Part shown: positions 47,044 through 58,500 of the stretch, in pieces | How positions within the stretch are numbered: the first letter of the stretch is position 1 | How the letters are laid out: every line of letters begins with the position of its first letter | Source: Culex pipiens pallens | Taxonomy: Eukaryota; Arthropoda; Insecta; Diptera; Culicidae | Direction of reading: 5' to 3' | NCBI RefSeq assembly: GCF_016801865.2 | Contig: NC_068939.1 | Location: forward strand, 72,344,100-72,408,099 | Length of the DNA stretch: 64,000 nucleotides | Translations under genes and position numbers: made by a program | The notes under the pieces: generated by a model | Told to the model about the DNA's origin: nothing | The model's input: the letters and a program-made list of their open reading frames with translations, nothing else | The model's database searches: none

Positions 47044-48677
47044 GAGCAATTCCAGCCCAAAACAGGATTTTTTTAGGTACTTTTTTCTCGACCCTCTCCG
47101 ATTTCAATGAAACTTTGTAGACATGTTATCCTAGGCATATATAAGCCATTTTTGTGTATATGGAGCCAGTAACACTCGATAATGACATTTGAGAAGGGCG
47201 TACGTGTTTTCAATATTTTTGTATTTCGTAATTTAAATATTGCTGTATCTCGAAGCCGTTGCATTGTATCAAAAAGTGGTCAAAGACAAACTTGTAGGAA
47301 ATTTGACGGGCTTTCCGAAAAAAATACACTGAAAGAAAAAAAAACTCCACTTTTATGAGATTTTAAGATTTTTAAGTTTAAAAGTTAAATTTGAAGGTGA
47401 GCCCACAATTTTTTTTCGCTCAAATTTTTTGTGAAAATAGCCTAAGATGTTACAAAAAGACTCACGAAAAATGCACGATGGAGCAACTCACCTAAAAAAA
47501 TACAAAAATCATTTGCTGAAACTGTTTTTTTGAAAAGTGCTCTAAACGTCAAAATTTTCAAAAGCCGAATACGGGAATCGATTCTCCAGACAATTTTACA
47601 TAAAAGTCTCCATATTGACCATTGTCCTAAGTCCAATCCTTGTGAAGTTACAGCGGTTTTAAAAATAAAAATGTTGAAAAAATAGATTTTTTGATGGTTT
47701 TTGGCATTTTCTATATGACGGACTTGATTTTTCAGTTTCGAAAATATTTTTACCGAAAAGCTCGTCCAATTTCCCATAAGTTTGTCTTTGACCACATTTC
47801 AATTGGATGTATGGGCTTACAGATATAAGCTAATTACATTGCTCATAATTCAAACATAACATTTTTTCAGTGTAGTAAAGTAACCTGGATAATAAATTAG
47901 CTTATATCTGTAAGCCCATACATCCAATTGAAATGTGGTCAAAGACAAACTTATGGGAAATTGGACGAGCTTTTCGGTAAAAATATTTTCGAAACTGAAA
48001 AATCAAGTCCGTCATATAGAAATTGCCAAAAACCATCAAAAAACCTATTTTTTCAACATTTTTATTTTTAAAACCGCTGTAACTTCACAAGGATTGGACT
48101 TAGGACAATGGTCAATATGGAGACTTTTATGTAAAATTGTCTGGAGAATCGATTCCCGTATTCGGCTTTTGAAAATTTTGACGTTTAGAGCACTTTTCAA
48201 AAAAACAGTTTCAGCAAATGATTTTTGTATTTTTTTAGGTGAGTTGCTCCATCGTGCATTTTTCGTGAGTCTTTTTGTAACATCTTAGGCTATTTTCACA
48301 AAAAAATTGAGCGAAAAAAAATCGTGGGCTCACCTTCAAATTTAACTTTTAAACTTAAAAATCAAAAAATCTCATAAAAGTGGAGTGTTTTTTTCTTTCA
48401 GTGTATTTTTTTCGGAAAGCCCGTCAAATTTCCTACAAGTTTGTCTTTGACCACTTTTTGATACGAAGCAACGGCTTCGAGATACAGCAATATTTAAATT
48501 ATGAACTACAAAAATATTGAAAACACGTACGCCCTTCTCAAATGTCATTATCGAGTATTACTGGCTCCATATACACAAAAATGGCTTATATATGCCTAGG
48601 ATAACATGTTTACAAAGTTTCATTGAAATCGGAGAGGGTCGGGTACAACCGATTCCCTATTTGACATGGAATTGCTC
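47044..48677. mobile_element. Giant fold-back element, arms of about 790 bp
   Basis: Left arm 47044-47834, right arm 47892-48677, loop under 60 bp. Ends GAGCAATTCCA and complement GAGCAATTCCATG pair. The two arms encode nearly the same text in mirror image (for example GACCACATTTCAATTGGATG against its complement), with only scattered mismatches. It is non-coding, and probably in an NLK intron or flank. Confidence 0.88.
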
Positions 48678-49524
48678 TAATATTACATGTTTTTTATATG
48701 TAATTGCACTTGTTCAACTTGTATTGAAGCTAGAATTATTTTTTTTTTCAGAAGAGATTATCCACGCTGAATTTTACACCTTTGCATAATTTTTCAGTGT
48801 TTATGCATTTCAATTTTTTTTCGCCAAAGGTTATGGTAAATTACACGAAAAAGATGTAAATTTTACATTATTTATCATATTCCCATTTTATTAACGTTGC
48901 GTCAAATAATTCATTGAAAAAAAAACTTGAAATAAATGTTCGTTATTATTTACAATTGCACTTTTCTAACATTACAAATGTACCCAGTTTTAGATGTAAT
49001 AAGGGCCATTCATATCATACGTCACACTTAAAGTGCATAGTATAACTTGAAACTGTTATTTTGTTTTTTTGTTTTTTTTTTTTTTTTTTTTTGATAAATA
49101 TGCCTTAAGTTTTTGAAAACTTTTAAAAAGTTTCTTTTCTGGTCCAGTCGACATTTTTTAAATCTATTTTTCGCACTGTATCACCATAAAGCCATGAACC
49201 ATAAAGACTTTAGCGATAACTTTAATTGGTATCTTGCCAGTCGGTGACGCTAGAAGGAGGGCAGGGTCGTCGTCGTCGGCGGCGGTGTTGGTCGTTTCGG
49301 TCAACTGCTTCCATTTGTGGATTAAAAAGTTTCCAGACGAGGGGAGCTCAATTGTGCACCGATTAGATTGTATACCCATCGCCATCCCCTAAGCTTACAT
49401 TATCATTTTACCCGCTGGCGCCATAATTAATCGCAACATAAGCTGCGTCTATTTCCATTAAACTTTCGTACCAAGAAAAGAAAACACGATTTTCCTTGAC
49501 CGACACTCACCAAAACTACAACAG

Positions 49525-52500
49525 CTACGTCATCACCGAACTGCTCCAGTCGGATCTGCACAAAATCATCGTCTCACCACAGCACCTCTCGGCGGACCAC
49601 ATCAAGGTGTTCCTGTACCAGATCCTGCGCGGACTCAAGTATCTGCACTCGGCGCGCATCCTCCACCGGGACATCAAGCCGGGCAACCTGCTCGTCAACA
49701 GCAACTGCGTACTGAAGGTGGGATCTTTGTCATTTCATCTGTTGTAGTCTTCTTCCCGAAGCATCGAAGCTCGGAAGGCACGTCGACGATACACGGAGAG
49801 ACTGTTTAAGGCAAATTCCACAATCTATGGGTTGATTGATTTTCGTTCTGACTGAAATCATTGTCGAGTTTGCTTAAAACTTGCTTAGCTTACAAATATC
49901 TTGGCAATGCTCACTGGGTAATTCTCCGCCAACTCACACAGCAGTTGCCCCGACCCCTCTTCGATTTGCGTGAAACTTTGTCCTAAGGGGTAACTTTTGT
50001 CCCTGATCACGAATCCGAGGTCCGTTTTTTGATATCTTGTGACGGAGGGGCGGTACGACCCCTTCAATTTTTGAACATGCGAAAAAAGAGGTATTTTTCA
50101 ATAATTTGCAGCCTGAAACGGTGATGAGATAGAAATTTGGTGTCAAACGGACTTTTATGTAAAATTAGACTCCCGATTTGATGGCGTACTCAGAATTCCG
50201 AAAAAACGTATTTTTCATCGAAAAAAACACTAAAAACGTTCTAAAAATTCTCCCATTTTCCGTTACTCGACTGTAAAATTTTTTGGAACATGTCATTTTA
50301 TGGGAAATTTAATGTACTTTTCGATTCTACATTGACCCAGAAGGGTCATTTTTTTCATTTAGAACAAAAATTTTCATTTTGAAATTTCGTGTTTTTTTAA
50401 CTTTGCAGGATTTTTTTAGAGTGTAACAATGTTCTACAAAATTATAGAGCAAACAATTACAAAAATTTTGATATATAGACATAAGGGGTATGCTTATAAA
50501 CTTCACGAGTTATCGCGATTTTACGAAAAAAAGTTTTGAAAAAGTTGGTCGTCATCGATCATGGCCGTTCATGGTCACCCGCGACAGACACGGACGACGA
50601 AACAAAGAGAAACGCAAAAAGATACTTTTTCAAAACTTTTTTTCGTAAAATCGCGATAACTCGTGAAGTTTATAAGCAAACCCCTTATGTCTATATATCA
50701 AAATTTTTGTAATTGTCTGCTCTACAACTTTGTAGAACATTGTTACACTCTAAAAAAATCCTGCAAAGTTAGAAAAACACGAAATTTCAAAATGAAAATT
50801 TTTGTTCTAAATGAAAAAATGACCCTTCTGGGTCAATGTAGAATCGAAAAGTACATTAAATTTCCCATAAAATGACATGTTCCAAAATTTTTTACAGTCG
50901 AGTAACGGAAAATGGGAGAATTTTTCGAAAGTTTTTAGTGTTTTTTTCGATGAAAAATACGTTTTTTCGGAATTCTGAGTACGCCATCAAATCGGGTGTC
51001 TAATTTTACATAAAAGTCCCTTTGACTCCAAATTTCTATCTCATCACCGTTTCGGGCTGCAAATTATTGAAAAATACCTCTTTTTTCGCATGTTCAAAAA
51101 TTGAAGGGGTCGTACCGCCCCTCCGTCACGAGATATCTAAAAACGGACCTCGGATTCGTGATCAGGGACAAAAGTTACCCCTTAGGACAAAGTTTCACGC
51201 AAATCGAAGAGGGGTCAGGGCCACTTTTCCCGATTTCGTGTGAGTTGGTAGAGAATTACCCCACTGTTTTTTTTTTTAATTTAACAAACCCATCTTTCAC
51301 TCAATCCAAACAAATCATTGGTCAGGACCAAAATTGGCCGATTGTTGTATCTGCCTTAAAAATATGTCCGTGTAGAGCAATAATGTTACAAAAGTCATCC
51401 TCATTGAAAAAAGTCGTCCCCATAGCTTTCTACCTTGGAAGGCATCAGCCTACATTAAAATGGAAATTTGATTTGTTAGATTTAAACCCAGAAATTTCTT
51501 TCCAACTTAAGACAAATTTAGGAAGAAGCAAATTAAATAAATTATTTTACTAACTTTCCGAATAAACCAAACTGTCTTATTGCAGCCGCAATAATAAAAT
51601 AAAAATCTGGTATTTTTTTTAGCTAAGGCCGTTGCAAATACTTTTTGAAGTTTTTGTCCCTCGGCTCTGAACAAAGTCGAAGGGGGGCAAAAAAATAAAA
51701 AAATATAAAAATTGAAATTACAGGCCTAGGTTTCAACATTTGGATGAAAAAAGTGTTTGAAAATGCATTTTGCAGGCGTACAGTTGCTTTCCAATCATTA
51801 GTTTTGAAAATATCGAAGTATTGACGGATTTTTTTTTCCGCAGAAAAAAAACTTTTTGTGGGACTGTACATTGGTATTTCATGAAAATTTAAAATGTTTT
51901 CAAAGGAGTTCAAACATGCTGAATATGATTATAAACGCGGGAAAATGCATTTTAACTGGTTTTCAGTTGATTAAACTTTAATTTTCATTAAAATTTTGAA
52001 GTTTTTCGAAAAAATATTTGCAACGGCCTAACCTACTCTTGAAAAAAACCTATTTAATTTAAACAATTTGAGTTAAAATATTAACCGTTTCTTGATTTAT
52101 TTACCAAAAAGCCGATTAGATTAGACTGGATTTACCAAAAAACCTGTTCAAAATTATTATTATTGATTTCTCATTCCTCATAAGAGTAATTCTCTTGGAA
52201 TTTCGCATTCTTTGAGTTTCTTTTTTTTTAATTTGTTTTATTTGTATGAACCAATTTCCATGCATTATCTATGTCAAAAGAAGCTTTCCATTTTGTGTCA
52301 TCGGCAAAGTTATGATTAGGGCTAGAGAGTTTTTGCGATTTCACGGAAGCCGCGTAATCCGTGAAATTTGATCTTGTCCGTGAAATCTGGCCAATGCCGA
52401 AAAATGGCGCAAAATTCGAAAAATCATATTTTTATATTTTCCTGCAATTATTGCAATTGTTACAAAAACTGTTATGAATGAAATCTTATCTACACTTTTT

Positions 52501-55500
52501 TTTAAATAAGCAAAACCACTTTTGCTGAAAACCACAAAAACAGACAAAAAATGTTTCACTTATTCTACTAATTCTACTTTTGGTGAACTAAGAATGCATT
52601 TGCATAGATTTTAACAAACTAGGGGAAATATACCCATTTTAATCACACTAAGCCGTTCGACCAATTCTCATCACTTTTGCCGTTTTCTGCAATTAAATCA
52701 AAATTTTCAGATGTATCAACAATGATGAGTTGCTTGCTCACTTTTATTTGAGCTATTTATTAGTTTGGAACAGTCAAAAACACTATATTTAAGCTGTAAT
52801 TCATGATTAAAGTGCTGATAGGCCGATAATAGAAATAGGATGAGAAAGGGTATAGTTCCCCTATTCTGGTTTTAAAAATTTAAAATTTTTCAGATGTAAA
52901 AAATGTAGGAATGGACAAAAGTGAACTCATAAAAAAATGCGTTAAATATTTTGTTTCAGGGAGTAACATTTTTCTTCTTGAACTATTGGTAATTCTCAAA
53001 GTAACTGCCCTCCACATAAAAATTCAAATACAATATTTTTTGCATTTTTTTTTTCAAGCAGATTTTAGAGTACCGTGAAATTCCAACTTTTTGTAAATGG
53101 CAAGCCGTGAAATTTCAATTTTTGAGCCGTGAGAATTCACTAGCCCTAGTTATGACTTTCCAGAAAAAAAGAGGGTACACGGAAAAAAGTGGAATTTCCA
53201 AAAAAATATATCTTGCTTATTTTAGAATTGTTCTATATGATTATGTGAAGTCATTTACGATTGTAAATTTGATTTTGCATTTAAATATAGTTTATTTACC
53301 CATGCTTTCGATTTTTTTTCCAAAAATCACATTTTTCAAAATTTTATATTTCCTGTACCAGATTTTATACCATTTTTAAACTCTAGCGCAAAAGATACAA
53401 ATTTTTGTACCCTGAAACACATCGAAATGTTTCTAAAAAAATATAACCAGCTCGCAACATTGTATGGAGCCTTGCATGGAAAAAAATGTGACAAAATGGT
53501 TTCTTTTGACAAAGAGAATGCATAGATGCAGTCTCATTCAAATTAAAAAATGCAAAGAAATTTCGATTTTCGAAAACGTATAGAATTACTTATACGACAA
53601 TATTGAAACATTTTTGTTTAATTTTTTGATTGCCATTGCCATTGAATAATTTTTCATGAATTTCCAGTATTACTGAAAATTTTGGACAATTTAACAACAC
53701 AGCAAAAAATCCAATGGTATAATCGCATGCAAAAGCATGCACATCACCTTGGTCAAAATAAACACTTAATATTACACACTGCATGTAAAATTTTTGCAAA
53801 CAAAAAGTTGCAACCGGCGGGATTCAATCCCAGCACCAACAGTAAGGACTGGCGCCTTAACCCACTCGGCCATCAGACCGATGAAAAGCTTTAACGATAA
53901 ACGCATATATGAGCTTGACTTTTCGGTCAAGTAGGTTTCCTATACCGATGGACTACATATTTCTGGGGGTAAAATCACATAAAATTGCATAAAATAATGC
54001 AATATTTATTTTACATCCAGGCCTTTTACACGCAGCTGGATTACTACTTTTTTAGCTGTGAACTGTACCCGAGCAGGGGTAAATAACACGGGAATACCAA
54101 ATTTTGGTATTACTTGGGCAAATAACAGCGACCAAAATGTGCCCTTGGTTGCCCAGTAATAGATGGTAAAATACCATGAAATCATACCAAAATCTTGTAT
54201 GTGTAAGGGCACAACAATACCAAACCATGTTATTCCAAGGGTAAAATAATACCTCAAAATAAAACCATTTCAATACCAAGTTGAGGTCTTCTGGATTTTT
54301 GAACATTGCTTGAATACCAAAACTTGGTATTGCCATGGTTTTATTTTTAGGTATTCCCGCGCCCTTGGAAAATCATATTTTGGTATTTCTGTGGTCTTTC
54401 ACATACATGATTTTGGTATGATTTGATGGTATTTTACCATCTATTACTGGGCAACTAAGAGCACATTATGGTCGCTGGTATTTGAACAAGTAATACCAAA
54501 ATTTGGTATTTTCATACCATTTTTAGTGCAGCAGTTGCAGTTTGTGAAAAAACGGAAATGATCCATTTGCAACAGCCAAATCTACTCACCTGATGATTCC
54601 ATGTTGTTATTAGTGATATTCTTCACCACACCGAATGCATTTGTCATTGATGAACGGCCTGTGCCTGAAGTTCTTGAAGCTTCTGAAAAATAACAAGATT
54701 GAAAAATAAGTATTATTAAAATGAAACTGAATTGAAATTCACCAAAATTCATTTATCTGTCGATTGACTCGTTTTTCAAAGTATTTGGTTATCCCGACTT
54801 AGAGATATTTCAACGTTTTTGAAAAAAATAGTAGTGGGTATATCACACTAATTTTTAAAATCATCTTTAACATTTTTGGGTTTCAAGTCATTTTAGCGCA
54901 AAATTAATTAACTCGTAAATTTTTTAAAACAAATTTCCCATAGTTTCAGAAAAAATTGATGAAACCTTTCAATATTCAAATAATACCAAAATGTGCCATC
55001 CTGACATAGAAAATTTTCCACAATTTCAAGTCATTTCTGTAGGGGGTATATCAAAAATGTTTAAAATCAAGTTTGAAATTTCCGGTTTTGAATGAAAGCA
55101 TTCGCTTTGAGACATCATTTTAGCGCAAAATTAATTATTTTGTCAAAATTGGTCAAAATTTTCCCATAGTTTCAGAGGAAATTGATATAACACTTAAATA
55201 CCAAAATAATACCAAAATGTGCCATCCTGACTTAGAAAATTTTCCACAATTTCAAGTCATTTCTGTAGGGGGTATATCAAAAATGTTTAAAATCAAGTTT
55301 GACATTTCCGGTTTTGAATGAAAGCATTCGCTTTGAGACATCATTTTAGCGCAAAATTAATTATTTTGTCAAAATTGGTCAAAATTTTCCCATAGTTTCA
55401 GAGGAAATTGATAAAACACTTAAATACCAAAATAATACCAAAATGTGCCATCCTGACTTAGAAAATTTTCCACAATTTCAAGTCATTTCTGTAGGGGGCA

Positions 55501-58500
55501 CTAGCGTGCCCAGGTCCTCAAGGAAGGTGGGGCAAAAATATTAGAGTTTTGAAAATTTCGTCGTTTATGGACACCCCCTGCCCAATTTTAGAACAAATTT
55601 CCGAGGATGGTGGGGCAACTGCCCCATGTTGCCCCACCCTGGGCACGCTAGTGGTAGGGGGTATATCAAAAATGTTTAAAATCAAATTTGACATTTCCGG
55701 TTTTGAATGAAAGCATTCGCTTTGAGACATCATTTTAGCGCAAAATTAATTATTTTGTCAAAATTGGTCAAAATTTTCCCATAATTGCAGATGAATTTGA
55801 TAAAATACTGTAATACCAAAAGAATACCAAAATGTGGTGTTCGATCATTGACAAATTCTGCAATTTTGCAATATCAAAACAATACCTTAAATTGGTATGA
55901 TACCACATTTTGCTCTTGCATAATCCTTAAGACAAATTTTAAAGGGTCCAGGAATACCAAAATTTGGTATTGATACCAGAGAAAGGTATTATTACGCATT
56001 TCCCTTGTTATTTACCCATGCTCGGGTATAACTATCGGACGCTTTTTGTTGCTGTTGCATTTTTGAAGTTGATGTCAGTAAACGCTCAAGTTTCGTCAAG
56101 GTATGATAGATTTGGGCTTCCCGACATAATTTAATTTTAGTGAATGCTCTGCCAATAAATAAAATTATAGATTTTGGAAATAGAATTTAACATTTTTCAA
56201 TATTTTTTTTGTTTATTTGTTGTTTTTGAATACCCCTGACTCAAAGCGTTTTCAAAAACTTCCAAAAAGCAAAAAAAAAACCCTATAACTGTATTTATTG
56301 GCAGGGAATTCCGTTAAATTCAATTCTATCGATTGGAGCGTTTTCATGAAGCCAAAATCTGTCATACCTTGACGAAACTGAAGCGTTTACTGACATCAAC
56401 TTCAAAGATGTCGAGTAGATTATTCAGTGAAAAAAAAAATATTTTGTGAGGTGCTAAGCTCTAAGGTATGAATTTTTAAGCAATTCAACCTTAATTTAAG
56501 TGGGAAAATGGTAACTAAGCATAACAATATGTAAATTTACATATGTAATTAAACACATTTTTTGACACAATATTGGTCTCAATATCATCATAACAAACAA
56601 TACTATTTTATTTAATTGTACTCTGTATTAATTTTTATATAAATCTTATTCATTTCGAGTGTATTTCAAACTAATCATTTGAAATCTTACTAATCAAAAG
56701 TGGAACTCACAGTCAACAAAGTTGTTGAAATAGCAAAGTTTATTGTTAATAATGTCGTCAATAGGTTTCGCCTCCTTGATACTGGTTTCCTATCTAATAG
56801 CACAACATTTGACTCACATTTCAATAAATTTCTTCTTCTATCCCCCTCTCAGATCTGCGACTTTGGCCTGGCCCGCGTCGAGGAGCCCGATCAGTCCAAG
56901 CACATGACCCAGGAGGTGGTCACACAGTACTACCGGGCGCCGGAGATCCTGATGGGTGCCCGCCACTACTCCGCTGCCGTGGACGTGTGGTCCGTGGGGT
57001 GCATCTTTGGCGAGCTGCTCGGCCGCCGCATTCTGTTCCAGGCCCAGAGCCCGGTGCAGCAGGTAAGTTTCACGTTTTGCGACGTTTCTTCAGAGGTTCA
57101 CCAAAGTCGCTCTTTTTTTTCAACAGTTGGAACTGATCACGGAACTGCTCGGCACACCCACTCTGGAGGACATGCGACACGCCTGCGAGGGCGCCCGAAC
57201 CCACATGCTGCGCCGCGCCCCGAAACCTCCGTCGCTGTCCGCTCTGTACACGCTCAGCACGCACGCCACCCACGAGGCGGTTCACCTGCTCTGCCAGATG
57301 CTCGTCTTTGATCCGGTGAGTTGGCGGTAAATTTCTCGATATATTATCCTTTTTTAACTCTTTTTTCCTATCGTTTTTCAGGACAAGAGAATCTCGGTGA
57401 TTGACGCGTTGGCCCACCCGTACGTGGACGAGGGCCGGCTCCGGTACCATTCCTGCATGTGCAAGTGCTGCTACACGCCGTCGGCGGGCATGCGTCAGTA
57501 CGCGGCCGAGTTTGAACCGTCGGCGCAGCAGCCGTTCGACGATCTGTGGGAGCGCAAGCTGACCTCGGTGCAGCAGGTGAAAGGTGAGTTGGGAATTTTT
57601 ATTCTTTTCGGGGCTAACATGAAATTCAATGCTCAAAACGGTCGAAAAGGTTCCAAATATCGGTGCTAATCTCCAGAAAATTAATATACTTTCTTCAAAA
57701 ACGTGCCTTTTTTGTTCTACAAAATGGCCAAATCTAAAAATAGGTCAAAATATAAAAAAAAAACTTGCTAAGCGCCGATAAAAAATCTGGACAAATCTGG
57801 CAAACAAAATCTAACAATTATGATTGGGGAAGGGTAGGGAAGTAATAATTTTATTCAAAAGTTTGTTAAAATAAGATGGTTTAATTGATTTTTGAGGTTG
57901 AATTTACGTTCAAATCAACTTAAAAATTTACTAAGTATTTAGATTTTGCATTTAACTCGCTTATTTCTGGAAAAATTAGTCAAAATCTGTAAAAAAAAAA
58001 ATCCAGAACAAAAAATGGTTTATCTTTATTCTAGCTGACCCTTGAAATTTCTAACATTTCGAGATTTATCTGACAATCTGGCAACCGCAAACAAAAATCA
58101 AATCAAATTATTCGATTCGATTTGAACTGTGTTTTTTCTTGTATTTTATAATTTTCCTTGACCTTTACTATGGCCCAAGAATGAATTTTGTGTTAAATTC
58201 TCATACAAATTTAACTGCTGTCCATACTAAAATGATATCTAAATATTCTTAAATCTGTAGCATGATAACGAAATTTCTGATAAATCTGGTTGTGGTGTCT
58301 TGGTGAATTTGGCAAAGTTTAGTTTAGGTATATGTAAGGAAAATTTCAGGAAAATTTCGATTTCAATATAATGCAAATTTTTGAAATATTTTGAAATTTT
58401 TCATTTTTTGAAAAGTGCCCTTTGTTGCCCAAGCCTAAAAATATTTTTTCGAAATTTTCAGAAAATTTTCCATAAATGTGTCCAATGCACAGATAAAAAT

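Larger units (their letters stand above)
54064..56030. mobile_element. TACCCGAGCA-end element, 1.97 kb, with tandem repeats
   Basis: Inverted ends TACCCGAGCAGGGGTAAATA and complement TACCCGAGCATGGGTAAATA, both flanked by or including TA. Many copies of ATACCAAAATTTGGTAT-type palindromes lie near both ends. It contains the 226-bp tandem array and a hAT-like MITE. A 93-bp segment at 54590-54682 (minus strand) is bounded by good splice signals. Confidence 0.75.

Noticed and set aside
47442..48288. Two 117-residue frames starting MVKDKLMGNWTSFSV on opposite strands
   Set aside because: Same explanation: arms of the fold-back at 47044-48677. No domain and AT-driven composition.
49934..51243. Paired frames starting MTPNFYLITVSGCKLL
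   Set aside because: Arms of the fold-back at 49912-51266, not genes.
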